Shown: positions 18,618 through 27,456, numbered from the stretch's first letter. The stretch is 64,000 bases of DNA from Sphingobacterium thalpophilum (GCF_038396785.1 NZ_CP151087.1:1860001-1924000); one strand, 5' to 3'. The notes: generated by a model not told the origin, from the letters alone. Numbers and translations: made by a program.

Positions 18618-18982
18618 TGCCTTAAAAGAAAAATATAAATATTGAAAAACTATAGCTGTAAGCAGAAGCAATCCCCTACCAACTCCTGACCAACTTCGCC
18701 CTTTCCGCGGGTTTTCATCGAGTCGGCTGCGGAATTTCAGTGGGTCACACCGATGAAAACCCGATGCCAATTCGAAGCGAATAGCATAAAAGGCAGAAGA
18801 AAGGCCGGTATTAACTGGGAAAAAGTCCAAAGCCAGTAGGCGTACTTTTTTCAGCACTCGGCCAGTACCCTTACAATAGGATCTGCTCGAGTATCTGGCC
18901 AGTGCTTGGCAGATGTAGGTATTTATATTTATCTTGACTAGCGTCAATAATTTTAACGTATTCATAATTTGTTTGTTATTGG
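18618..18982 (-). promoter_or_regulatory. Structured G+C-rich leader upstream of tlpA
   Basis: Upstream of the tlpA start lies a stretch with composition unlike the flanks. It contains a perfect 12-bp inverted repeat GGGTTTTCATCG / CGATGAAAACCC (18709-18720 and 18751-18762, 30-nt loop). The stretch is open in the tlpA frame, but the predicted residues are not typical of any N-terminal domain, so I treat it as untranslated leader. Confidence 0.4.
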
Positions 18983-19357
18983 TTATTTCGATAACCGACT
19001 GAAAAAATCAGCGATTTTTTTGCTCAATTCCAGTTCTTTTTCTATAAGCTCGTCTGCTTCCGATTACAGCTCAGCTTTAGTAATATCTAGTTTACGATGA
19101 TTGACGATACAGTATACGATCAACAGACGATACACTGCAATTGCAAACTCCTGCATTTCTTCATCTTTCAAAAGCTGACGCCTTTCTACTCCATCATCAA
19201 CATAAGCACTCAACAGCACTAGGATATTAGCAGATATCGCATTTAAGGCATACCGATCTCAGAATATTTCGATCTCCTTTATAGAGCCATAATCGACCTT
19301 GTGGACATCGTAAATCATCCAATCAAAAGCAAATTGTAGCACCAAAATCCTTTTCAT
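18983..19357 (-). pseudogene. Degraded gene with two in-frame stops, family unknown
   Basis: Reading from the ATG at 19357, one frame stays protein-like for 124 codons (MKRILVLQFAFDWMIYDVHK, later a YVDDGVERRQLLKDEEMQEF segment) and ends at 18983. It is interrupted by TGA at 19259-19261 and TAA at 19064-19066, both in frame. The strongly helical, charged content argues against chance. I do not recognise the family; small accessory proteins of this sort occur in Bacteroidota mobile elements. Confidence 0.55.
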
Positions 19358-19625
19358 TTTTCAGTTTGTAAATCCGTAACCCAAAGTACATAAGATCCCC
19401 TTTCCAATCGAAATCAGCTTTTTTGAGGCCTGATCATACTCAGGTCAGTTTGACAATAATTTAATTAATTCAGTAAGCCAGATCGCGTTTGAATGAGGGG
19501 TCACACAGGTAAATATATTGGCGTTACGCGATCAATGACTAAAAGAGACCAAATAGTATTTGGCAGAGCCAGCCGAGCTATTCGGGAGCTGTGATGATGT
19601 TTTTTTGTAATTGCTTCCGAAAAAC

Positions 19626-19673
19626 AAAAGCACCGATAAAATCACATTTTTGTAATGTTAATTGGTGCTTTAT
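19626..19673. terminator. Possible terminator hairpin
   Basis: AAAGCACC (from about 19627) pairs with GGTGCTTT (19664-19671) and is followed by ATTTTTTTG on the plus strand. The loop is long (about 29 nt). No gene directly upstream on the plus strand explains it. Confidence 0.35.
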
Positions 19674-19754
19674 TTTTTTGATTTTATTTCTCATAATTCG
19701 TCAAATTAAAACGAACTCAAAGAAATAGTCAAAAATGGATGACTACTTGCTTGT

Positions 19755-19948
19755 CGTAGCAGCAGAGGCTCTGGCGGAACCTTTACTCATTACCCTAGGA
19801 AATAACTTTCAGTACCATTATTAAAAAATAATGGGTGATGCCAAAGATCAAGCAAGCGCCATCCTACCCTAGGAATATTTTCCAAAGATAGGATAAATTG
19901 ACGCATTACTCACCCTCCATATCACAATAATCGCCAGATCCTGCTACG
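19755..19948. other. Unexplained structured element of about 195 bp
   Basis: Outer arms pair: CGTAGCAG (19755-19762) with CTGCTACG (19941-19948), and, after an asymmetric bulge, CTGGCG (19771-19776) with CGCCAG (19932-19937). Inside are two copies of TACCCTAGGAA (19791-19801 and 19865-19875, each with a CCTAGG palindrome) and a hairpin CCATTATT-AAAA-AATAATGG (19815-19834). No open frame runs through it. It could be a structured RNA, a recombination site or a small non-autonomous element. Confidence 0.4.
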
Positions 19949-20116
19949 AGAGTTCGCTATTAAGTTTAGTTTAATTCCTACTTTTTATTTTTTACCATTA
20001 AATTCAGATAATTATATTTAACCACCACAAATATATAAAATCATTTAAATAACTCCAAATAAAACGTATCGTTTTATGGAGTGGTGTTTTACCTACAGCT
20101 TCCGTTCTTTTATAGA

Positions 20117-20389
20117 ATGGAACATAAAAACAATAATAATATACTAGTTCTTGATGTTGAACAAAAACTAATTGGCCTGCGTTTCAAGCAAATAAGAAAA
20201 ACCATGGGCTATTCTAGTCATGAGAACTTTGCTTATGATTACAATCTTGACAGAGCTCAATACGGAAAAATCGAAGCGGGATCGTCCAACATGACACTAA
20301 AGGTTTTCATTAAACATCTAAATGCCATTGGTTATTCCTTTCCAGAGTTTTTTAATGAAGATTATGACTCAATAAAATTAGATTCTTAA
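20117..20389 (+). CDS. Small XRE-type helix-turn-helix protein, 90 aa
   Basis: A Cro/C1-type DNA-binding domain fills most of the protein: LRFKQIRKTMGYSSHENFAY, then a recognition-helix stretch around LDRAQYGKIEAGSSNMTLK. The frame opens at 20081, but the ATG at 20117 (MEHKNNNN) is the sensible start. Similar short proteins are common in Sphingobacteriaceae accessory DNA. Target unknown. Confidence 0.75.
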   Translation: MEHKNNNNILVLDVEQKLIGLRFKQIRKTMGYSSHENFAYDYNLDRAQYGKIEAGSSNMTLKVFIKHLNAIGYSFPEFFNEDYDSIKLDS

Positions 20390-20835
20390 AAGCAAGGTGA
20401 AAATTTATAAAATCATGAATCTTCAATCGTAGTAAGTGTCGCTGGATTCTTATCCAGCACACGGCGTTGATCTGCAAGACGTTGATCTTGATAAAGTCCA
20501 GAAATTTACGAATAAAGTAAATGCGGCAGTTGGAAAATTTAAAGACGCTCAAGCTGATCGATTAGGAAAATCATGTTACCAGCGCGGCCCTTTTTTATTC
20601 GTGAAAGCTATATTGGCTATAATGTCCACGTAGGCCGGCTGAAAACACCATCTTTTATCATCGATGACCGAAATGTTTAATAATGCTCTTTTTAATGTTA
20701 TTGAAGATGCAATGCGTTTTTGAAAAACTAAATGAAATCAACATGATACAATCCAAGATTATTCAGACCATCTGTATCAAACGAAAAAGCCATCCTCTAA
20801 AGAATGGCTCTATAATATTTTATAAGCAAAAAATC
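20390..20835. other. Gene-poor stretch with possible coding remnants
   Basis: Short protein-like fragments appear in different frames: about 20436-20550 (LDLDKVQKFTNKVNAAVGKF-like on the plus strand) and about 20571-20680 (FIRESYIGYNVHVGRLKTPS). Neither can be joined into one frame, and neither has a recognised family, so this may be a frameshifted remnant. A short hairpin AGCCAT/ATGGCT (20788-20809) lies near the right end and could terminate the Rpn pseudogene on the minus strand. Confidence 0.35.
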
Positions 20836-21729
20836 CTATTTCAGCTCCTCCACCTGTTCGACAGTCAGTCTTAAAGCTTTAGCAATATCTTCTACAGCTA
20901 CAACAATTTTCTTAAATTCTAACGCTGATTTAAGCTTTTCAGCTAATTTCTCAGCTTCGGCTTTGGCACGCTCTTCCAATCGGCCTTTCTCCATACCCTC
21001 CTTTTCAGCATACGCAATTGTAGCATTATAGACACGTTTCTGTTCTAAGCTTGATATGTATGACATCTTCTCTTCCAGCGTTAAATTTGCCAGTTCTCCT
21101 ATAGCAAAACTAAGCTAAATTTCAATACGAAAGAAATTTAGCGATCTCTCATCCGCTTTATACATATTATTAAGTCGGATGAAAATACGCGATAACATTC
21201 TTTTATCCAAATACTTAGGTGATCCGTCCAGCTCATCCAGATGCTTCATCAGGTACATCCATTGATCTATGATTGTATCCAACCTGGACAGTGGCTTAAT
21301 GAAATTGGGCAAGACAAACATCTTATAGCTCAGCTTGGGATAAAGAACTTCTTGGTCAAGTTCATCAAAGATCTTGGCACTGTAATAATATTTCGCCCTG
21401 TTCAATGGATCAAGCCGAAACCCCAGTACGGCAATAAAATATACCGGTGGCAGCTCATAATTATTTCCCGCAGTTGCTTTCTTGGTCAAGCGACTAATCG
21501 TTCGGGAGGTATAGCTTACCCCACGGTCAAAAATCACTTTCCGATCATACGGCAAATCGCCGTCTTCTTCAACATTGCTGTAACTGAGATCCTCGACCAC
21601 ATGCTCTCCCTCAAGCAGACTATTTAACAAATTGATTAAATTCTCTTTATTTTCCTCCCGTCCAAAATATAGCTTCCAGCCAAAATCAGAAAGCATACTA
21701 ATGTATTTTGATGTTTTAGTAAAAAACAC
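20836..21729 (-). pseudogene. Rpn-family recombination-promoting nuclease remnant
   Basis: The N-terminal part (21115-21729) starts like Rpn/PD-(D/E)xK 'transposase' proteins (SKYISMLSDFGWKLYFGREE) and the C-terminal part (20836-21066) ends with the usual coiled coil (ISSLEQKR, KEGMEKGRLEER). Both parts are in one frame; an in-frame TAG at 21115-21117 splits them. In addition RKVIFD runs straight into DRGVSYTSRTISR, so the roughly 25 residues that normally carry the rest of the catalytic motif (a GE.F.VEMQ-like strand) are absent. The nuclease should be dead. Confidence 0.75.
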
Positions 21730-21870
21730 TCACAAATGAATCATATCCACAATATTTAGTAGAAATAACAGACTTATTGCAATCCCAAAAACATTATTCA
21801 ATAATCGGTATAAAAAGCAACTACAATTTGTTAAATTTACATTACATTAATGTTATCAATTTGTTAATAA

Positions 21871-23070
21871 TTGAATATCAAAGGATACTATATTGCGTTT
21901 TTAACCATTTTATTTTGGTTAACCTACAGTCCAAAACTCGTTAGGGCGCAGCATCATGATTTCGATTTTTATGATGGCAAAGTATCTATTGATATTCCAT
22001 CGTCCTTTAATATTCCATTCAATGACAGCCTAACAATAGCTCACATACAAAAATTCTATCAAATAGCTGATCAAACTAATTACATACAGCTTATAAATAG
22101 CCTTCTCGAATACAAAGATGAACATCATCTAAATGATTGGGTATATTATCAGCTGATTCGCCGCACCGCACAACAGATTGCTCCCAAAACGGAAAATTAC
22201 ACCCGCTACACATTATATAAATGGTTTTTAATGTGTAAATCTGGTTATGATGCTCGTTTGGCTGTGGGTAGTAATCAGATCATATTTTTCATTCAGAACA
22301 AAGAAGATATCTCTGATATTCCCTTTTTTGAAATTGATGGCAAGAAATACACCTGTTTAAACTTCCATGACTATGGAAAGCTCTTTCAACGCGCAGACAC
22401 CTATATTCCTGTTAAAATTAAAGTACCAGAAGCTATCGAAGATTTCAGTTACAAAATCACAAAATTACCTGATTTTGTACCCGCAAATTATAAGGAGAAG
22501 CAAATTGAGTTCAATTATGGACATAAAGCCTACCATTTTAATATCAAGTTGAATGAAGATATCAGTGATCTTTTTAAAAACTATCCTGGCGTAGATTTTG
22601 AAACTTATTTCAATATTCCACTTAGCAAAGAGACTTATCAATCACTGATTCCTGCGCTCAAGGAAAATTTAAAAGGAAAAAATCAGCAGGAAGGTGTCGA
22701 TTATTTAATGCGGTTTACGCGATATGCATTCTTATACGAAAATGACGAAGAGAATTTCGGATCCGAAAAGCGCCTTTCTGCAGAACAAACGCTATTGAAT
22801 AAATACAGTGACTGTGATGACCGTGTTGCCCTGTTTTTTTATCTGGTAAAGGAAATCTACAATCTTCCTATGATCACCCTGCTCTATCCCACTCATGTAA
22901 CGATGGCCGTCCAATTTGAACATCCTATCGGTGATGCTATTTTGTACAATGGAAAATATTATTCTGTCTGTGAACCTACACCACAAGCGCAAACGCTAGA
23001 TATAGGTCAATTGTCTGAGGAGCTTAAAAATCAGTCTTATCAAATTGTTTATCACTACGAGCCGAGATAA
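21871..23070 (+). CDS. Exported transglutaminase-like protein, 399 aa
   Basis: Secreted protein of unknown role. A signal peptide (MNIKGYYIAFLTILFWLTYS, cleaved about VRAQ) starts at a TTG codon (21871); no ATG gives a signal sequence. Near the C-terminus there is a transglutaminase/protease-like Cys-His-Asp/Glu arrangement: YSDCDDRVALFFYLV (nucleophile Cys), YPTHVTMAV (His) and YSVCEPT (acid). The first 250 residues are unassigned. Such proteins may be peptidases or isopeptidases; the substrate is unknown. Single gene between convergent neighbours. Confidence 0.7.
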   Translation: MNIKGYYIAFLTILFWLTYSPKLVRAQHHDFDFYDGKVSIDIPSSFNIPFNDSLTIAHIQKFYQIADQTNYIQLINSLLEYKDEHHLNDWVYYQLIRRTAQQIAPKTENYTRYTLYKWFLMCKSGYDARLAVGSNQIIFFIQNKEDISDIPFFEIDGKKYTCLNFHDYGKLFQRADTYIPVKIKVPEAIEDFSYKITKLPDFVPANYKEKQIEFNYGHKAYHFNIKLNEDISDLFKNYPGVDFETYFNIPLSKETYQSLIPALKENLKGKNQQEGVDYLMRFTRYAFLYENDEENFGSEKRLSAEQTLLNKYSDCDDRVALFFYLVKEIYNLPMITLLYPTHVTMAVQFEHPIGDAILYNGKYYSVCEPTPQAQTLDIGQLSEELKNQSYQIVYHYEPR

Positions 23071-23108
23071 GCGCGGATTTTTTTTCGGATTAGTGTAAGT
23101 CATTTAAA

Positions 23109-23176
23109 ATTCCTTTTCGATATTATCCTAAGAAAAGGAATCGAGTTCTTCAATAATTGCAGAACTCGATTCCTTT
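23109..23176. terminator. Terminator region with two mutually exclusive hairpins
   Basis: Strong stem: AAAGGAATCGAGTTCT (23134-23149) with AGAACTCGATTCCTTT (23161-23176), 16 bp, loop 11 nt. The left arm can instead pair with ATTCCTTTTC upstream (from about 23109) through GAAAAGGAAT (23132-23141). It lies between convergent genes and most simply terminates transcription. Confidence 0.65.
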
Positions 23177-23968
23177 AATATTGGTCAGAAATAGCTTCTA
23201 TATAAAATCAGGTTTAATCAACCATTACAGAAAAGAAAGAGGTCATATCGCTTAAATTTTGATTGCTTACACTTTCAATTTTGATCTGTAAATTATAAAA
23301 ATTATGTCCTCCTGCAGTATAAAGGTTATTGGGTAAATCAAAACTATATGTTCCCAAATTTGGAATATTATTACCAACCATCTTGACCATTTTTTTATTT
23401 TGATACAGATAGACATTTATTGCTTCCGTATTTACGAGATTAAGGTTCCAATTTACACCAACCTTATCATCATTATATAGAGCTATATGTGTATATCTTA
23501 CAGTATTCGAGGAAATATCATAATAAAGCTTTTGCTCAGGATAGGTAATCCACTTATCCAGTAAAGAATATGGATAAATTGTTTGGGTAGCCAAAATATC
23601 ATATTGGGAGAAACCGTTCCACAAATTTAAGGCTGTACCGCCGTTCATCACGGACGAACCATCTTGTTGTGGCGTCCCTGTAATTAAGGATGCACCGTCC
23701 TGATTTTCATTCATTTGCTACCAATTTGTATGTCTAAATCCCAAACAATGCCCAATTTCGTGGACCATATTATAAATTTTTCCAGATTCGCTCACTTGCT
23801 GATTATTATTAAAATCTAAATTTATTCGTACTCTAAAACCTACTTCATCATTTGACGGAAACTCTGCAGCAGCAATAACATTATTTGGAAGAATACCGCC
23901 GTCATTCATAAAAATTATCCAATTGTCAGTTGGAGTTCTGGACTTGCAAATAAAATCGGCAGTGCTAG

Positions 23969-24799
23969 TTAAGCAGCTTTTTTAATTTTTTGCTCTTTGT
24001 TATTAAATTGCTCAATTGTAAGATTTCCCAATGTGGAGTGACGACGTTCTCGATTATACCAGATTTCTATGTATTCGAATAGTTCTGCTTTCATCCGACC
24101 CTTGGTAATCAACTTATTGCCGTAAATCTGCTCGGATTTTAGCGTTTTGAAGAAGCTTTCTGCTACTGCATTATCCCAGCAATTACCTTTTCTACTCATA
24201 CTTCTTATTATGATTTTATAGGAATCTAACGTGTTACTAAATTTTTCACATGCATATTGTACGCCTCGATCCGAATGAAAAATTAGACCAGGAGACAGTT
24301 TGCGGTGCTTAATTGCCATTTTCCAAGCTGCCAATGAAGTTTCTTCAGTTTTCATCCCATCACTGATACGCCAACCAATACATTTGCGGTCATATAAATC
24401 CAGAATGGTGGTTAGATATAAAAAACCTTCTTTGGTATGGATGTAAGTAATATCAGATACCCAGACTTTTGAAGGCTCTGAAGCTTTGAAATTTCGGTCT
24501 AATACATTGTCCATTATTTTATGTGCATGTTTTGAATCGGTTGTAGCTTTAAATTTCTTGCCTATTTTACTGCGTAGCCCCATCTTTTTCATATACTTAG
24601 CGACTGTATTTCTAGAAACTTTTATTCCATCATCCAACAGCTCCGCTGTTAATCTAGGACTGCCATACCGTTGTTTCTTATCGAAATAAATAGCCTTTAT
24701 CTTGTCCTCCAGATTGCTGCATTTCCCGCTTTTTGTCTGTTGGGACCGTTTTTGCCAAGCATAATAGCTTCTAGATCCAACACCCATAACTTTACACAT
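23969..24799 (-). CDS. IS3-family transposase OrfB (DDE domain), 276 aa
   Basis: Catalytic half of the transposase. It begins with MCKVMGVGSRSYYAW, the standard HTH_21 region, then the rve DDE core: VWVSDITYI (first D), IFHSDRGVQY (second D) and WDNAVAESFFKTLKSE (E). It ends with the YNRERRHSTLGNLT-type C-terminus. The frame is open upstream only to 24838, where a TAG lies, before the orfA stop at 24846. The two frames do not overlap, so the usual -1 fusion is not possible as sequenced. Confidence 0.93.
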   Translation of the reverse strand: MCKVMGVGSRSYYAWQKRSQQTKSGKCSNLEDKIKAIYFDKKQRYGSPRLTAELLDDGIKVSRNTVAKYMKKMGLRSKIGKKFKATTDSKHAHKIMDNVLDRNFKASEPSKVWVSDITYIHTKEGFLYLTTILDLYDRKCIGWRISDGMKTEETSLAAWKMAIKHRKLSPGLIFHSDRGVQYACEKFSNTLDSYKIIIRSMSRKGNCWDNAVAESFFKTLKSEQIYGNKLITKGRMKAELFEYIEIWYNRERRHSTLGNLTIEQFNNKEQKIKKAA

Positions 24800-24845
24800 C
24801 TTTTCAATCGAATATAGCCCCTGTGTTGCTTGATAAAACTATATA

Positions 24846-25145
24846 TTACCGATCGCTCTTGGAAAAGATGCCTATGGCCTTTTTTAGTATTTCTAGTTCC
24901 AGTTCTGAGTCTTTAAGTTTTTTCTCCAAGAAACTAATCCGCTCTTGTTCTGGCGTTTGCTTCAGATTTCCATTCCCGGGGAAACTTCCTGATCCAAACT
25001 CTTCTGACTCTTTACGCCACTTATATAATTGGGCAGCAGAGATTCCTAACTCACGAGCTAGCTCAGAAAGATTCTTCCTGTTTTTACTTAATTCAACTGC
25101 TCGCTCTTTAAAAATGCGATCGTACTTTCTACGGACTTTAATCAT
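24846..25145 (-). CDS. IS3-family transposase OrfA (HTH), 99 aa
   Basis: DNA-binding half of the IS3 transposase: HTH_Tnp_1 with LSELARELGISAAQLYKWRK, then a coiled-coil tail (FLEKKLKDSELELEILKKA) that normally mediates dimerisation. The A-rich CTAAAAAAGG near the 3' end is the type of sequence used for -1 frameshifting in this family. Confidence 0.9.
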   Translation of the reverse strand: MIKVRRKYDRIFKERAVELSKNRKNLSELARELGISAAQLYKWRKESEEFGSGSFPGNGNLKQTPEQERISFLEKKLKDSELELEILKKAIGIFSKSDR

Positions 25146-25665
25146 TATTTCAAAATTAAGATATTTTATTGTTCTTAACTTGATCTGCCGACTAAGTTAG
25201 CAACTCCATTCCATCCATTACAGGAAAGAAATTCACAGTAGTACTTGATATTTGGCTCCAATTCGTTACAGCTTTTTGAATTGCTGAGTTCCAAGTATAA
25301 TCGGCATCAACTTTATACAGTATTACTCCTGAATTATAAGAGAAAATCAAATTTGGAGTTCTAGCTTGAGCTTTCTTAGGATTAGACGCTTTTGTTTTCG
25401 AACTAACAGCTTCACTACTATTGTCTGCGGAGTCTAAAAAGGATTTCAACGCAATCAAATCTGTTCCTTGCTTTTTAACCAACAGATCATTTTCAACTAA
25501 ATAATATCCCCCCAAATCTTGAATCATAGTAGGTGATATTCCCTTTTTCAATAAAGTACTATATACTTCATCATTTTTTGAGTGAGATGCATCGTCTGCA
25601 ATAGGGCTTTGCTCCTTCTTACAAGATGTCAATAAGATTGGGATCAGGAATGAAATCGTCAGCAT

Positions 25666-25982
25666 CCTTCTAAAGGCTACTGTTAATTGGTTTAATTTTT
25701 TTTATAATTTATCTTTTCCATTAAATTAAAAAAGATAAATAAATTTAATGTTAACACATTAATAAATAGAAATAAACAAATAAAAAAATTAAACAACAAA
25801 CCTAAAATAAATTAGCAAAAGCAACTTTATAAGTAATGATTCAAACAACAAAAATAGACACGACTATCTAATTTTAAAGAAATTGAGTTCTTTCAACCGA
25901 TTAGTCCCTTATCCCCAAAAATAAAAAATCCCGCCAAGGCAGGATTTTCCATCTATTTTACTAAACTATAATTATCTATTTC
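25666..25982. other. 317-bp A+T-rich intergenic region
   Basis: Carries the promoter of the M57 gene and, at its left end, a hairpin at about 25925-25948 (AAAATCC..GCC-AA-GGC..GGATTTT) placed just after the stop of the neighbouring minus-strand gene's downstream side; it can terminate that gene. No ORF or RNA gene seen. Confidence 0.5.
25925..25948 (-). terminator. Terminator after beta-helix-like lipoprotein gene
   Basis: Short stem AAAATCCcGCC / GGCaGGATTTT with a 2-nt loop, followed on the minus strand by an A/T-rich tail. It lies 35-58 bp after the stop codon of the gene ending at 25983. Confidence 0.6.
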
Positions 25983-27377
25983 TTAGAAAGAAGCACCAGT
26001 AGCAGCTACTGATCCTGATTTCAAAATAAAGTTTGGCGCTGTTAAACTATATGGATTAACCAAAAGATTTTTAGCTGCTGCATCGTCCAAGAATGTATTA
26101 TTATTTGTAGTCAAATACGTTTTCAATAAATCAACAGTCGCAAATGAAGGTACTGTACCATCGGCTATAACGTCTCTACCTGCCGTAAATGATTGGTAAA
26201 TGTTGTTTTTGATCAAAGATGTTTTATCTGTCAAAGCATCACCAGTTTCTTTATCGCGTATATCGATACCATAACGCATGTTGATAAAGATAGAGTTAGC
26301 AAGGATCATCTTACTTCCTCTTCTCCACAAATTTGCGTACTCATGTTTTGGATCAACCTCTGTATTACCAGGTCCAACCAATGTCATATTTGATATAACA
26401 GGACGTGTTCTTGGAGAAGAATCAAATACTTTTTCCGAATTATCAGATTCAATACCATTTGATTGACCAGCTTGATCCGCTAATTTCGGATCTCTAAGAC
26501 CTACTAAGAATTGAAGTTTTCCTGAGTAACCATTATCGAAATCGAAAACATCATCGATGTTTGCAGTAGAGACAAGGTGCTTAGCATTTACTGTACCACC
26601 AAACCACTCAAAAGAATCATCACCAGAATAAGCAACTTGAACGTATTCAACAGTTGTTTTAGAACCAACTGATCCAAATGTAACACCGTTTATCTCGTTG
26701 TTTGTTGTATAAGCAATACCTGGGAACTCAACACGTACATATTTAAGAACTCCTGAGTTATCATCAGCAATAGTTCCACCATGATTTCCGTATGGAGCTG
26801 TTAAACCGCCTTCAATAAGACCTGTTCCACCTGGGATATTATTAGGTGCCTTACCTAAGATAATAATTCCACCCCAATCACCTGGAGCTCTTGTACCAGC
26901 GGGTTGGTTTGAAGTAAATACAATTGGCTTAGCAGCAGTTCCTTCTGCATTGATTTTACCGCCCATTGTAACAACCAATGTTGCTTTAGTATTTTTATCT
27001 CCTCTAATTACTGTTCCAGCTGGAATCGTTAATGTAACACCACTTTTAATGTAAACAAAACCTTTTAACAAGTATGTTTTTGAAGCATCTAAAGTTTTAT
27101 CTGCAGTTATTTCACCGGAAAGTTCCTCTGTAGCAGCAGAATATGCAGTTTTATTTGGTTCGTAATTAACCCATCCTGATGTCCAGTCAGTAGAACCAAA
27201 TGCACCTTTGTAAGCTACTTTCTCAAAGAAAGAATCAGCAAGCGATTCATTTGAATCACCCGGGGTAACAGGAGGTTCAATTACCGAAGGATCACTCTTA
27301 CTACAGCTTGCAAATGCAGTTAAACCTGCCGCTAAAACAGCTAAAAGATTTAAGTTTAAATTCGTTTTCATTTTCAT
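25983..27377 (-). CDS. Lipoprotein with beta-helix-like fold, partner of a TonB receptor, 464 aa
   Basis: Signal peptide and lipobox AFASC, then a Pro/Asp-rich linker. The main part has regularly spaced Gly/Val/Ile strands (LTIPAGTVIRGD, GDWGGIIILGKAP, VLKYVRVEFPGI, VEYVQVAYSGDDSFEWFGG) typical of right-handed parallel beta-helix or related repeat proteins. I recognise this as a family often found directly after TonB-dependent receptors of the type upstream; no function is established to my knowledge. It is 79 bp after the receptor gene and probably in its operon. A second ATG at 27371 is possible. Confidence 0.75.
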   Translation of the reverse strand: MKMKTNLNLNLLAVLAAGLTAFASCSKSDPSVIEPPVTPGDSNESLADSFFEKVAYKGAFGSTDWTSGWVNYEPNKTAYSAATEELSGEITADKTLDASKTYLLKGFVYIKSGVTLTIPAGTVIRGDKNTKATLVVTMGGKINAEGTAAKPIVFTSNQPAGTRAPGDWGGIIILGKAPNNIPGGTGLIEGGLTAPYGNHGGTIADDNSGVLKYVRVEFPGIAYTTNNEINGVTFGSVGSKTTVEYVQVAYSGDDSFEWFGGTVNAKHLVSTANIDDVFDFDNGYSGKLQFLVGLRDPKLADQAGQSNGIESDNSEKVFDSSPRTRPVISNMTLVGPGNTEVDPKHEYANLWRRGSKMILANSIFINMRYGIDIRDKETGDALTDKTSLIKNNIYQSFTAGRDVIADGTVPSFATVDLLKTYLTTNNNTFLDDAAAKNLLVNPYSLTAPNFILKSGSVAATGASF

Positions 27378-27456
27378 GTTTTATTTATACAAAAAGAATA
27401 ATTTAATTTAACGATACAATTAACTCTATGTTAAGTATTTATGAATTAACAACAGA

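Larger units (their letters stand above)
19358..20116. other. 759-bp region without a recognisable gene
   Basis: Holds the hairpin at 19626-19673 and the structured element at 19755-19948. The last 130 bases are A+T-rich and should carry the promoter of the small XRE gene. No RNA gene of a known class was recognised. Confidence 0.5.
23956..25191 (-). mobile_element. IS3-family insertion sequence, 1236 bp
   Basis: Bounded by imperfect inverted repeats of 18 bp: left 23956-23973 and right 25174-25191 share TCGGCAG and AGTTAAG with four bases between. It carries orfA and orfB on the minus strand in the usual IS3 order. Flanking bases (AAA on the left, CTA on the right) show no target duplication, so either the ends are misjudged by a few bases or one flank was altered after insertion. 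Confidence 0.85.
23214..25665 (-). pseudogene. M57-type (HEIGH) zinc metalloprotease, disrupted by IS and a stop
   Basis: The 5' part (25192-25665) encodes a lipoprotein signal (lipobox LLTSC) and a propeptide-like region up to NWSQISSTTVNFFPVMDG. The 3' part (23214-23955) continues with NDGGILPNNVIAAAEFP and the zinc site VHEIGHCLGFRHTNW of the Bacteroidota HEIGH family, then a beta-rich C-terminal domain. Between them sits an IS3-family element. A second lesion, TAG at 23718-23720 directly after RHTNW, is in frame with the rest. The gene is therefore inactive twice over. Family members are secreted proteases. Confidence 0.85.

Noticed and set aside
18618..18965. N-terminal extension of TlpA by 116 codons
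   Set aside because: The residues are unlike a TlpA N-terminal domain and would bury the clear signal peptide that starts at the TTG 18617.
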